Source: Sphingobacterium spiritivorum (GTDB lineage: Bacteria > Bacteroidota > Bacteroidia > Sphingobacteriales > Sphingobacteriaceae). From it: a DNA stretch of 64,000 nt. The notes below the pieces were generated by a model. It ran no database searches and was not told where the DNA came from. It worked only from the letters and a program-made list of their open reading frames with translations. The position numbers were made by a program, and so were the translations under genes. The stretch covers positions 2,542,001 through 2,606,000 of the forward strand of contig NZ_CP068083.1 of the NCBI RefSeq assembly GCF_016725325.1. The letters run 5' to 3'. Shown here piece after piece: positions 6,479 through 15,990 of this stretch. Every line of letters starts with the position of its first letter. The stretch's first letter is position 1.

Positions 6479-9400
6479 TTATTTAATTGTTCTAAAGAAA
6501 GGTGCTCTGAAAGAACTTGGCAAGAAAGTTCTCTGTTGTGTATTGCCATATCTTTTACCATTCCAGTAAAAACGTATTGTAGAATGTGGTAACATTGTTT
6601 GTGTTTTATGAATTGTGCCATAATCCCAACGAAATAAACTTCCACCTTCTACTCTTTGTTTAATACTTAAATACGTTCCTGCACCAGGAGTTCGATTTGC
6701 ATAAAATAGATTAATGTTATAATTTCCAATATTAAGTCCATCTAATCCAAAAGCACCATATCCACCGTTTATTTGGAATGATAATGCTGAATTTGTATAC
6801 ATCGCTAAAGGAGCATATGTCACAGCCCCCTCTATTAATGATGATACAGATCTACCATCAACAAACCCCTTCTCTTCTGAAGATGAACTAAGATAATTTC
6901 TAAAATTGTTATAACTACTGACATAAGTTTCGCTAAAGAGTAAACTTCCAAGTCCATATGTAAAATTTCCTGTTACTCCACCAAGATCGTTCAACATCGC
7001 ACTTGGACCTTCACCAATCCATCTCGTAAAAGTTTGTCCAACTTTATCAAATGGTGCATACTCATTAGTTGCTTTTCTGAATGAGTTCCAGTAACCTTTT
7101 ATCGGGGGATTCTGAGGAGGATCTTGTTCATTCTGATCCAAATATTCATTTTTCAATTGGCTGAACATAGCTACAGCATCTTCTTTGGTATATTTGAATC
7201 CTCCCTCGATTTCCTCAACAGCCATCCCATCCGGATCGATAAAGCGTATCGGATTGTTCATGGTGTAATTATATGGAGACCATCGTCTGTATTGTTCCGC
7301 CAACGGATCCGCCACATTCCATCTTCCAATCATAGGGTCATAGAACCTTGCTCCATAGTCCAGTTGGCCACCTAACTCCTCCTGTTTCTCTTTGCCATTA
7401 TAAAGATACTTATTATTTCCATATACCGGATTTGGGGATTTCTGTAAGCCAAACGGATAGTAATCATCTCTTTGTAAGACTTCCACTGCATTTGTACCCG
7501 GGTTCCGGTAGATGGTAGCTCTGACATTGCCCAGGTGATCCGTCAGGTTGTATCTGTACGTGTAATCTCCATTCGCATTTCGGTAGGCTACCCCTTCTGC
7601 AGTATGGATCAACTCGATTACTCCATTCTGGTATTCTATTCCGCCGGCATAATCCCGCTCTCCCGTGGTGTTTGCTGTTTTTCGAAGTTTATTGCCACCT
7701 GCATCATACAGGTAGGTAATCGTGTTCCCTGCTCCTGTCACCTGCTGTGGTAGATTCAGGTGATTGTAGCTCAGATTCATTCCCATACGGTCGGTCTTTG
7801 CATTGCCGTTTTCATCATAGCTGTAGCTGCCATTGATACCACCCGATACGGTATTTAGTCTATTGCCGGTATAGCTGTAGCTGATCCCGGATCCATCACG
7901 GGTAAGTTGAGTTATATTACCCATATCATCGTAGTTCAGGATTTCAGACATCCCGGATGTGGGACTGCTTCCGCTGGTCAACCGGTTCAGTTTATCATAA
8001 CTGTATACAAAGTGCTGATTGAGAGTTGTCGTCTGCCCCCATTGCTGTTCGGAGATATTGCCGTTCCATTGTGCTGCTGCTCCTTTGACCGGATCCTGAT
8101 AACGGAGCTGCTGACTAAAGTGAGGTGAAGTACTGCTTGTCATCCATCCCCGCTCATTGTACCGGTAGTCTGTCGTATTCACCGGGTTATTTCCCTGCTG
8201 ATCTGCGCCTACGGTCTTTGTCTTGAGCTGTCCGATCTCGTTGTAACTGTTGGCCAGTAAGGTAATTTCTGGTTGACTGTTGATCTGTTGTCTGCTGTTG
8301 ATCAGACGGCCGACATGATCGTATTCATTGATGGTGGTGATAGTAGTGATTTGTCCGTTAACGGTATGTCTGCGGGTGCTGCTTTCCAGTTCTCCGGTGA
8401 AGCTGTAGCTGTTGTCCGTGATTTCTGTACCACCAATATGGTTCTGACTCTTACTCTGGATGATCCGTCCTTCCAGATCATAATAATGGGTGGTCAGCAG
8501 CATATTACCTGTACCCAGTGTGGTGGTTTTGGTTCCCGTCAACAAGGTCTTTACCCGTCCTCCGGAAGCCTGATTACCTGCCGGAGCTCCAAAGCTGTTC
8601 TCCGGAAAGTCATAGCGGTCGTAGTAGTTGATCGTATGGTAATACGCAATAGTGGTTGGAAAGACAGCATTGGTATACCCCTGATCTGTAGTTGTCGGGT
8701 TTTCCCAAAGCCGGCCGGCTGTCTGGCCATTGCTGTGGATCTGGGCAGTCAGCGCAGCTGCACTCTCGGTGCTATTGTAGATACCGGTCATAATTACCCG
8801 GCCAAATGCATCGTATTTGCTGAACAGCCATTCCCCGGCTGCTCTGCGGTTGGCATCACGGCTCAGCACTATTTGGTTGTTATTATTATACACCAGTTCT
8901 TCTTTTCCTTTACCCGGGATCTTCTTCTCTGTTAAGCGTCTGCGTTCGTCATATTTATAACCATAGATGTATGCATCATAGTTGGGGTCTGCAGCATCTT
9001 CACTGAATGTGTTAACAGTCACTGCAGGTGGGACTACATAGCGAAGGTCGCCGAAGTCATCGTAGACATAATGCGTCTCCAGTTTTTTACTCTCTGTTTC
9101 CCAGATCCGTTTCAATACCACTCTTCCATCAAAGTCTTTGTATTCTTCTACGGTACCGCTCTTGCCACTGCTCCAGTTCTCATCTTTGGTGGTGGTTTTG
9201 TACAGCCTGCCTGGTTGATAGAAGGTTGCTGTGGCTCCGTTTTCGGCTGCATTGAGCTGCCATAGTTTTACATCATTAGCTACATTGGTACCATACTCTG
9301 TGCGTACCGTATGGCCTGAGCTCAGTTGCCAGGCTTCGCCGGGAGAACCCTGAGCCTGCACCCGGTTCAGCGGACTGTTCTCAAACTGGGTTTCCGAATA

Positions 9401-9979
9401 GGGATAGCCTGTTTTCTTTACTGCTGCATCCCAGCCGGAGGTAGGATTATAGAAATTCATTACATCCACTCCGGCTGTGGGCTTATAGCTGCCATCCATG
9501 CTTGCAGAAGTGGCATAAGGAAGATATTTTTTGCTCTCCCTGCCAAAGCCGTCGTACTCTACATGCTGCACAATGTCTTTGTGTGTAGGGGAAGCCATGA
9601 CCTGTATACTCTGCATAGGTCTGCCCAGGCCGTCAAAGTACTGTACTGTCTGGTTCTCCTCTTCTACTGTGCGGGACTGGGATAGGTTAGCGAGCGTCAC
9701 CCCTGCCTTGCGAAAGGTACGTGTCAGGATGTAGTTCTGGTTACCACTCAGCTGGGTTTGTAAAACCGGGTGTGTCTGCAGACTGCTGCTGGTATAGATC
9801 CGTACCGTACTGCCTGAGGGAATATGGAAGCCCGGCTTCAGCGTAACACTGCTACTGGCTTTGATCTGACCCTGACCGCTGTAGCTGGTCAGGATCAGAT
9901 CCGTATTTTGTGCCTTAACTATGGATAGGGTTAAGAGCGTGGATAAGGTTAATATTGTGGATAAAAGCTGTTTTTTCAT
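6479..9979 (-). CDS. Full-length secreted RHS toxin protein
   Basis: 1166 residues. A Sec signal peptide (KKQLLSTILTLSTLLTLS, cleavage near AQN at 23-25) is followed by a DUF6443-type region with QYFDGLGRPMQSIQV at about residues 110-125. Many YD/RHS repeats come next (VYDDFGDLRYVV, YDAFGRVIMTG, EYDHVGRLINS, SYDKLNRLTSG, YSYTGNRLNT). The conserved core is HLGNVRATIYR, YYPFGLQKS and [20 protein letters not shown], closing at FIDPDGM near residue 919. The last 247 residues are a unique C-terminal domain ending FLPSSFRAPFFRTIK, in which I recognise no catalytic motif. RHS shells encapsulate and release such C-terminal toxins, a family-level inference. The start lies four bases after the stop of the upstream partner gene, so the two are probably cotranscribed. 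Confidence 0.9.
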   Translation of the reverse strand: MKKQLLSTILTLSTLLTLSIVKAQNTDLILTSYSGQGQIKASSSVTLKPGFHIPSGSTVRIYTSSSLQTHPVLQTQLSGNQNYILTRTFRKAGVTLANLSQSRTVEEENQTVQYFDGLGRPMQSIQVMASPTHKDIVQHVEYDGFGRESKKYLPYATSASMDGSYKPTAGVDVMNFYNPTSGWDAAVKKTGYPYSETQFENSPLNRVQAQGSPGEAWQLSSGHTVRTEYGTNVANDVKLWQLNAAENGATATFYQPGRLYKTTTKDENWSSGKSGTVEEYKDFDGRVVLKRIWETESKKLETHYVYDDFGDLRYVVPPAVTVNTFSEDAADPNYDAYIYGYKYDERRRLTEKKIPGKGKEELVYNNNNQIVLSRDANRRAAGEWLFSKYDAFGRVIMTGIYNSTESAAALTAQIHSNGQTAGRLWENPTTTDQGYTNAVFPTTIAYYHTINYYDRYDFPENSFGAPAGNQASGGRVKTLLTGTKTTTLGTGNMLLTTHYYDLEGRIIQSKSQNHIGGTEITDNSYSFTGELESSTRRHTVNGQITTITTINEYDHVGRLINSRQQINSQPEITLLANSYNEIGQLKTKTVGADQQGNNPVNTTDYRYNERGWMTSSTSPHFSQQLRYQDPVKGAAAQWNGNISEQQWGQTTTLNQHFVYSYDKLNRLTSGSSPTSGMSEILNYDDMGNITQLTRDGSGISYSYTGNRLNTVSGGINGSYSYDENGNAKTDRMGMNLSYNHLNLPQQVTGAGNTITYLYDAGGNKLRKTANTTGERDYAGGIEYQNGVIELIHTAEGVAYRNANGDYTYRYNLTDHLGNVRATIYRNPGTNAVEVLQRDDYYPFGLQKSPNPVYGNNKYLYNGKEKQEELGGQLDYGARFYDPMIGRWNVADPLAEQYRRWSPYNYTMNNPIRFIDPDGMAVEEIEGGFKYTKEDAVAMFSQLKNEYLDQNEQDPPQNPPIKGYWNSFRKATNEYAPFDKVGQTFTRWIGEGPSAMLNDLGGVTGNFTYGLGSLLFSETYVSSYNNFRNYLSSSSEEKGFVDGRSVSSLIEGAVTYAPLAMYTNSALSFQINGGYGAFGLDGLNIGNYNINLFYANRTPGAGTYLSIKQRVEGGSLFRWDYGTIHKTQTMLPHSTIRFYWNGKRYGNTQQRTFLPSSFRAPFFRTIK

Positions 9980-9982
9980 ATT

Positions 9983-12610
9983 CTATTGTCCTTTTAGAGT
10001 TACCGGAAAAGAGTAAAAGAACGATTCATTGCTAACCTCTGAACCCGCCTCAATAAGTATTTGTGCAGATGTAATCGAACTTGGAATAGTGCCATGGGGA
10101 ATGATTGCAAATTCTGTTTGATTGGAGTTCGTAAATGAGATATTGTATGAAGCATTAGTATTCCCATCCAAGCTGACACTGATGTTCCAACTTAGTCCCT
10201 CAGGTATATCGCGCTGCCATTGCAGACGAATATTGGTAACTGCATTTCTATGAATTTCGCCCCCATAATCTAAATCTGAGGATAATGTTGTATAAGATAG
10301 ATCAGATTCAGATAATGGAGATATTAATCTACATTGTCCTTGTAGACGTGCTAATACAAGTCCCTCTTCGATCAGTACATCTCGTGCATTCTGGTTAGCC
10401 TCGGCTTGTGAACTGCCTGAATACAGGCCTGCAGGAATTGTATGATTAATTTCTAGATATCCATCGTATCCTACAGGGCAATTGTCTTTGATAAACTGGT
10501 CAGATTGTTCAACATTATAAAATAAATCCAGACAACGACCATTTTGATTAGCAAATGGTTGACCATTTTGATTTAGGTCACTTAAAGCTCTTTCATTTGC
10601 CTGTTGTTTGGTCGCAGCTGAATATTTATTTGCCGGGACAGTATAACGAATTTTTTCACCTCCTTTGCCCGAAGGACAATCATTCTTAATAAATTCTCTT
10701 GAAAGCTCATCATTATAATAATGGGAAGAAGTACCAAAACACTCAACCTGTTGTCCTGCGAAGTTGTAACAGAATGTCTTTAAAATATTACCATTATTAT
10801 CTTTAATAGTTGTAAGTCGTTGGAGAGCATCGTACTCATAGTATTCAGTGATTCCTCGAAAGTCGGTCTTGCTCGTTATGCCGACTAGGGGTTTGTAGGT
10901 ATAAGAAGTAATATGAGAACCGGGAAGATGGGAGCGTAAAATGTCCATCTTCTGACGGATATAATCCACTGTGACCGTTCCGCTATTCAGCGCATCGACT
11001 ACACTTTGTCCACCAATGGCTGAAACGACGTCATTATAATGTGCATGGACAATTTCGGCAACAGGATACTGTCCGTTGTAACCCCAGAGGTAACTGGTAA
11101 CCGGACCATCGGTTTTCTTTACAGCTAAAGGATTGCCATAGCTATCGTAGTGTAAGAAGTCGTTTCTGTCAATTTCCAGATTACTTCCGTTTTTTTGAGA
11201 AATACTTTTAAGTTTCAAGTACTGATTGTTAAACACATCATATGTGTAATCAATAACTTTTAGCGTTCTTTCATTTATTAATACTTCATCTCTGAAGGGC
11301 TTATTTACAAAATTCTTAGATAGTAAGACATTTGCAATTGGAATCTGGTTAGTACCGGATAGAAAATCATAAACATACTTATATCTCAGTAATTTAAGCT
11401 TTCCTTGGCTATCTCTCGTATTTACTTCGGTAATGTAATCCAGATTTTGAGGATGATAATTATATTCTTTGGTAATAGTAAGAGGGTAAGAGGGAGTTTC
11501 ATAATTAGTTTTAACCTCTTTTTTTAACAGAAAATTACCTACAGAATACTGATAGAAATTATATAGATAGGCTTTAAATACAAATAGAGGATCAAATTTA
11601 TCATAAGCAAAATTATAATAACTCATTCCCTTGACTGTTTTGTCAATTACCACTTCGTATATAAACTGAGTTGATTCAATTGTATTTAAATTGCCGTTTG
11701 CTGCTTTTTTTAGAATTTCATGATTTAGAACTTTTCCTCTCATCCATTCTTTCGAATCGACCGGAGGAGATGATGATGTTATGGGTAAGGACCCCAAAAA
11801 TGATGGACTATACAATTTTGTGTCATCAAAATATGTATCCTGAAAGTCTTTTGGTGCGGTATAAGAAAATCGTTCCAGTTGATAGTCATTTATATCCTTT
11901 GTATTAATCGTTTTAATTTCAACATCGGAATAACCAACATATCCTCCGTCTGTAGTTTGAAGCGGATAATAACTGCTGTTACTATATTGAAAAATAGACT
12001 TTTGCTGTAGCTCTGTTACAGGGACTGATGAACCATATACAGTTTTGTCAATTCTTGAACGTAGTTTGTGTGTATGAATTTGAGGTGTCACCACCGAACC
12101 GGAGGATTTGGTGGGATTGTTTTTGTTTGTGTAAAAGTATTGTTTACGATGAGAAATTTTACCATCATTATCTAGCTCAGTGTATTGTTTTATTCTCAAA
12201 CCTCCTACTATTGTTCTCTTAGGACGATCTACGATATTATCTTCAACACCTTTCCATTTTAATGTAACCAAAATTCTGGCTAACGCTCCATTACAATAGC
12301 CCTCTTTCTTATAAAAGGATAATTTGTATTTTTTCCCCGGGACTAAAATATTCTCAATACGTATGTTGCCTGTAGCGGGGAGCATAAATTCGTATCTCAG
12401 GCTATTATCTATTCCAGTGATTTTGCCTTGAAAACACATACATATACATTGAACTTCTGTCTGATTATATATGCTGTTTTGTGAAGTATACGATGCTTCT
12501 ACATAAGAAGTTCCATTTTGTGGGTTTTGTAAGAACGGGTTATACTGAAATTCGATTTCGTTACTGATATCTCCATATCCGTTTATTGAAGCTGTCACAG
12601 ATTTTTCCAC
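9983..12610 (-). CDS. RHS partner protein, C-terminal part (frameshifted from the N-terminal part)
   Basis: 875 residues are open from an internal ATG, but the frame is open further back to about 12815 and continues the gene at 12810-14111. Sequence includes YD-type repeats (NYHPQNLDYITEV, TSYLWGYNGQYPVAEIVHA, ITEYYEYDALQRLTTIKDNNGN). Two tandem DUF5977-type units (NDELSREFIKNDCPSGKGG and QSDQFIKDNCPVGYDG) follow near residues 650-770. The C-terminus is a Ser/Thr-rich beta domain. Such proteins precede RHS toxins in many Bacteroidota and may form one half of a shell, comparable to TcB with TcC. That comparison is inference. A one-base change near 12816 separates the halves. Confidence 0.8.
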   Translation of the reverse strand: MEKSVTASINGYGDISNEIEFQYNPFLQNPQNGTSYVEASYTSQNSIYNQTEVQCICMCFQGKITGIDNSLRYEFMLPATGNIRIENILVPGKKYKLSFYKKEGYCNGALARILVTLKWKGVEDNIVDRPKRTIVGGLRIKQYTELDNDGKISHRKQYFYTNKNNPTKSSGSVVTPQIHTHKLRSRIDKTVYGSSVPVTELQQKSIFQYSNSSYYPLQTTDGGYVGYSDVEIKTINTKDINDYQLERFSYTAPKDFQDTYFDDTKLYSPSFLGSLPITSSSPPVDSKEWMRGKVLNHEILKKAANGNLNTIESTQFIYEVVIDKTVKGMSYYNFAYDKFDPLFVFKAYLYNFYQYSVGNFLLKKEVKTNYETPSYPLTITKEYNYHPQNLDYITEVNTRDSQGKLKLLRYKYVYDFLSGTNQIPIANVLLSKNFVNKPFRDEVLINERTLKVIDYTYDVFNNQYLKLKSISQKNGSNLEIDRNDFLHYDSYGNPLAVKKTDGPVTSYLWGYNGQYPVAEIVHAHYNDVVSAIGGQSVVDALNSGTVTVDYIRQKMDILRSHLPGSHITSYTYKPLVGITSKTDFRGITEYYEYDALQRLTTIKDNNGNILKTFCYNFAGQQVECFGTSSHYYNDELSREFIKNDCPSGKGGEKIRYTVPANKYSAATKQQANERALSDLNQNGQPFANQNGRCLDLFYNVEQSDQFIKDNCPVGYDGYLEINHTIPAGLYSGSSQAEANQNARDVLIEEGLVLARLQGQCRLISPLSESDLSYTTLSSDLDYGGEIHRNAVTNIRLQWQRDIPEGLSWNISVSLDGNTNASYNISFTNSNQTEFAIIPHGTIPSSITSAQILIEAGSEVSNESFFYSFPVTLKGQ

Positions 12611-12809
12611 AATCTGTTGAACGAGGCCAAAATCTGGCTGGTTTAGAAAGAATTCAGGAGAAATGATTGTGTCTACTTTATTGGACTCAAATTCAAAAAT
12701 CTGACTACCCCCTGTTGGATTAATGATTTTGGTTAATATTCCAGTTTTTGCATAATTTTCATCAACGGATTTATCTGCTAAATTAGTTCTGTAGGTATAA
12801 TTGCGACCA

Positions 12810-14111
12810 TTAATACCCGTTCGGGATATAATTTAACTGATTGTTTTTTCCGTTATAAAATCCCCAATAATCTACGGAAGTTGATAGTCTGCTTGGAAAA
12901 GACTTGGATACATCATAATGAAAGTCATATAGCCTTATCTTTTTTCCTTCTGTGATGTTTTCGGCAGATATTAAATCAAGCTTTAGTCTGCATATTTCTT
13001 CTTTTTCAAACTGATTGCTAAAAGGAGCATCCGGTATTCCAAAATAACTTTGTGAGAAATTAATCTTTTTGACAATTGATCCTGATGGCTTCGATATAAG
13101 TGAAATTGAACTCAAACGTCTAGCACCTCCAAGATCTTTTCTGTCAGCAATAGATTCAAACAGGACAGAAAAATTATCCGCATCAATTTTACTTAATTTT
13201 AATCCATTAACATAATTGAAATTATCCTCTTTACTTTCTTCGACATTGATTGCTCCTCCTGATCCGACAGTATGTGTTATAGTCTGTTTTGGGACTGTTC
13301 TGAATGCATATTTATCTGAAACATATTCGAAAGAGATAAGATTGCCATTCACTGGTAATACTTCAACGAGATACCAACTAGATATATTTTCTCCTCCGAA
13401 AGGGACATTCCATGTATCGGTATATTCGTAAGCATTTCTTGAACCATTCAATGTTTTTCCAAAAACATAACGGGTACCATCATCAGTAGTAATCACCCAT
13501 CGGTTTCCAGAGATCTCAGATTCAATTTTTGTATTGCTTTTCGGAATAGTCTCGTATTTCCCGCTTGGAAACATAATAAATTTGCCTGAATGATTGCCAC
13601 AGCTAAAATAGAATTCGTCGGGTTCGGTATCTTTCCCCTGGCTCATATATTCATCCAGCAGATTGGTCTGTACAATATTATTGGAGCTATTAATTGCTAG
13701 CTTTGTCCCAAAATCAGATACACCTGATTCTTGAATAAATCTGTTAACATTTTCAAAGTAATGGTTTGACAAAAAATCATCTTTTCCTCTTACTGTTCTG
13801 GTTATTGCACCTCCTCCAAAGTTTGAACTCCATCCTAATCCTATCCAGGTAGAGACTTCCTCGACTTTAACTCCTCCACTTAAATAGTTGATATCAATAG
13901 GAATGGTAAGATCACCTTGTTTTAGTTCGAAGAGATTTATACTTGTTTTGGGAATTCCTGAATAAGGTGAGATTTTTGTTTGCTCGTAATTTATCAGTTG
14001 AGCAACCTCAGGAGAAGGTGGAATTATTTTTTTTTCCTGACAATGCGACCACTGAGTAAACAGTGTGATTAGTATAGGAACTAATAATATTCTATCAAAT
14101 CGTATATTCAT
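12810..14111 (-). CDS. RHS partner protein, N-terminal part (frameshifted)
   Basis: 433 residues beginning with a Sec signal peptide (ILLVPILITLFTQWSHC). The region typical of Bacteroidota RHS-associated proteins follows: PPSPEVAQLINYEQTKISPY, GDLTIPIDINYLSGGVKVEE, STWIGLGWSSNFGGGAITRT. The frame stops at YIPNGY. Removing one base of the GGG triplet (CCC at 12816-12818) gives YIPNGINGRNYTYRTNLADK and joins the downstream segment, so the original gene spanned 9983-14111, about 1376 residues. Whether the truncated 433-residue form is stable is unknown. It is the first gene of the RHS operon. Confidence 0.8.
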   Translation of the reverse strand: MNIRFDRILLVPILITLFTQWSHCQEKKIIPPSPEVAQLINYEQTKISPYSGIPKTSINLFELKQGDLTIPIDINYLSGGVKVEEVSTWIGLGWSSNFGGGAITRTVRGKDDFLSNHYFENVNRFIQESGVSDFGTKLAINSSNNIVQTNLLDEYMSQGKDTEPDEFYFSCGNHSGKFIMFPSGKYETIPKSNTKIESEISGNRWVITTDDGTRYVFGKTLNGSRNAYEYTDTWNVPFGGENISSWYLVEVLPVNGNLISFEYVSDKYAFRTVPKQTITHTVGSGGAINVEESKEDNFNYVNGLKLSKIDADNFSVLFESIADRKDLGGARRLSSISLISKPSGSIVKKINFSQSYFGIPDAPFSNQFEKEEICRLKLDLISAENITEGKKIRLYDFHYDVSKSFPSRLSTSVDYWGFYNGKNNQLNYIPNGY

Positions 14112-14623
14112 TAGGTTTAATTAGGTTATAATGATTAACTGTTCTCTTTAACAAAATCAGGAAAGCATGAAAGTAAAATAGATTTATATCTGATAAAAAC
14201 GAATATATTTCATTTAAAAACGTGTGTTGTTCTTATTGGTTGAAATGAGTCATTTAGTTTGTGTTAAATTGTTTTTTAGTTATTTTTGATCATTCATTTC
14301 GTTTGAATCTACTTGAATAATGAATGCATGGCTAATAATATGCTAATTTATGTAATATTATTAAAATTAAAAAAACATATAAATTTTACATCATTTTTAT
14401 TTAATTTATTCGTTAAGGAATTTGTGTTATTTTTTAGTGTGCGAAAACAATCTATATAAAGATGATATTAATAATAATTGAGAATAAAAATATTCTTTTT
14501 TATGACGAAAGACAACTTCAAATTTTGATAAAAAACATTAAATTGACTTTTATATCTAACAAAAGGTGTAGTTAGATGTGAAATAAGGATCTTTTTAAGA
14601 TTAAATGATAAATTTTCTCAAAT
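14112..14623. other. Long AT-rich region upstream of the RHS operon
   Basis: About 510 very AT-rich bases between the divergent RHS operon and the HExxH-protein gene. No open frame of note and no hairpin stands out. It must hold the promoter of the RHS operon on the minus strand, but I cannot point to a clean TAnnTTTG box there. Confidence 0.5.
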
Positions 14624-14631
14624 TATCTTTG
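14624..14631 (+). promoter_or_regulatory. -7 box upstream of the HExxH-protein gene
   Basis: TATCTTTG fits TAnnTTTG and lies 28 bases before the ATG at 14660. No convincing -33 element is visible. Confidence 0.4.
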
Positions 14632-14659
14632 TAGTAGAGAAGTATTCAGATTAGATATT

Positions 14660-15013
14660 ATGCTTATTGTCAGTAAATTCTGGACTCGTATATTTTCATT
14701 TGGGAAGGCCCATGCGGTCACCGTGTATCCTTTTATTTTTCTGAGCAGAGCGATATTTCTGGAAGATAAGACATTACTCAATCATGAACGTATCCATCTC
14801 AGACAGGCATTGGAACTTGGTATTATCTTTTTTTATTTGTGGTATCTGATCGAATTTTTAGTTCGCCTGATACAGCAGCGTAATTTTAGAAGAGCTTATC
14901 TGCGTATTTCGTTTGAGCGGGAGGCTTATTCCAATGAACAAAATCAGGATTATCTGAAAAACCGGTCTTTCTGGGAATTTCGGAAGTATATCACAAAAAA
15001 AAGCACCGTTTAG
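14660..15013 (+). CDS. Small membrane-associated HExxH protein, putative metallopeptidase
   Basis: 117 residues. HERIHLRQALELG at about 43-55 contains a complete HExxH zinc motif (His43-Glu44, His47). A membrane segment (IIFFYLWYLIEFLVRLI) follows at about 56-72, and FEREAYSNEQ at about 85-94 could supply a third, glutamate ligand as in gluzincins. The protein is much smaller than a known M48 or M56 peptidase and has no other domain. I recall similar short proteins in other Bacteroidota, annotated as hypothetical. Peptidase activity is unproven. It stands alone, divergent from the RHS operon, and ends in a shared terminator with accD. Confidence 0.7.
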   Translation: MLIVSKFWTRIFSFGKAHAVTVYPFIFLSRAIFLEDKTLLNHERIHLRQALELGIIFFYLWYLIEFLVRLIQQRNFRRAYLRISFEREAYSNEQNQDYLKNRSFWEFRKYITKKSTV

Positions 15014-15024
15014 GTGCTTTTTTT
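14994..15024. terminator. Bidirectional rho-independent terminator
   Basis: AAAGCACC, a five-base loop and GGTGCTTTTTTT form a stem flanked by an A-run and a T-run, so it can serve both the HExxH-protein gene and accD on the opposite strand. Confidence 0.85.
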
Positions 15025-15028
15025 GTAT

Positions 15029-15871
15029 CTATTTAACCAACTTTAGAAAAGTGGAAACTTTCTGTTTTAATTCACGGCGATCTACAATAAAATCTAAAAA
15101 TCCATGTTCCAGTAAAAATTCGGAAGTCTGGAAACCTTTAGGAAGATCTTTTTTGATTGTTTCTTTGATAACGCGAGGTCCTGCAAAGCCGATCAAAGCT
15201 CCTGGCTCAGCAATATTGATATCACCCAGCATTGCATATGATGCTGTTACACCACCTGTAGTCGGATCCGTCAACAAGCAGATATATGGGATTTTAGCCT
15301 GACTTAATAAAGCAAGTTTTGCTGAAGTCTTCGCCATTTGCATCAACGAAAATGCAGCTTCCATCATACGTGCTCCTCCGGATTTGGAGATTAACATAAA
15401 AGGAATCTTATGTTCCAGGCAGTAATCAATAGATCTTGCGATTTTCTCACCAACAACAGAACCCATAGAACCACCGATAAAGGTGAAATCCATACAAGCG
15501 ACTACCAGATCCTGACCGTTCAATTTACCATGTGCACTGCGCAGCGCATCCTTTAAACCTGTTTTAGCCTGCACTTCTACCAGACGCTCAGCGTAAGGCT
15601 TGGTGTCCACGAAGTGGATAGGGTCTCCGGATCTTAAATCGCTGAAAAGTTCGGTGAAATTGTTATCATCAAACAGAATCGAAAAATATGCTGCAGAGCC
15701 AATACGAATGTGATAACCACAGTACTGACATACATAGTTGTTTTCAATCTGTTCTATATTTAATAGGGGTTTTTTACACGAAGGACATTTATTCCAAAGC
15801 CCGTCAGGAGCTTCTTTTTTGTTTTCAGTTGCGGTATTTATCCCTGCTTTCTCTCTTTTAAACCAACTCAT
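15029..15871 (-). CDS. accD: Acetyl-CoA carboxylase carboxyltransferase subunit beta
   Basis: Forms with AccA the carboxyltransferase that moves the carboxyl group from carboxybiotin to acetyl-CoA, the first committed step of fatty acid synthesis. The 280-residue protein has the N-terminal zinc ribbon (Cys29, Cys32, Cys48, Cys51). A crotonase-like core follows, with [20 protein letters not shown] at about 165-184, [16 protein letters not shown] and [14 protein letters not shown]. Length and motif order are normal. It is a single gene that ends at the shared terminator. Confidence 0.97.
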   Translation of the reverse strand: MSWFKREKAGINTATENKKEAPDGLWNKCPSCKKPLLNIEQIENNYVCQYCGYHIRIGSAAYFSILFDDNNFTELFSDLRSGDPIHFVDTKPYAERLVEVQAKTGLKDALRSAHGKLNGQDLVVACMDFTFIGGSMGSVVGEKIARSIDYCLEHKIPFMLISKSGGARMMEAAFSLMQMAKTSAKLALLSQAKIPYICLLTDPTTGGVTASYAMLGDINIAEPGALIGFAGPRVIKETIKKDLPKGFQTSEFLLEHGFLDFIVDRRELKQKVSTFLKLVK

Positions 15872-15990
15872 ACAAAAGTTCTTATTCGACTACAAATAAA
15901 CGAAAAAATATCTTATCCCTACAACAAGTACTAAAATTAAAAGGAATGCTGTACGGGGATGTCTCAGGATTTTAAAAAAATTAAGGCACA

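Noticed and set aside
6451..6645. 64-codon frame between the RHS gene and its immunity candidate
   Set aside because: It overlaps the end of the RHS toxin in another frame and has no independent support.
8273..8935. 220-codon open frame on the plus strand inside the RHS gene
   Set aside because: It is antisense to a clearly coding RHS protein, and its translation has no protein-like pattern. The low stop density follows from the repetitive coding strand.
2083..14111. Insertion sequence or phage as the source of the RHS locus
   Set aside because: No transposase, integrase, terminal repeats or tRNA gene is visible at either edge.
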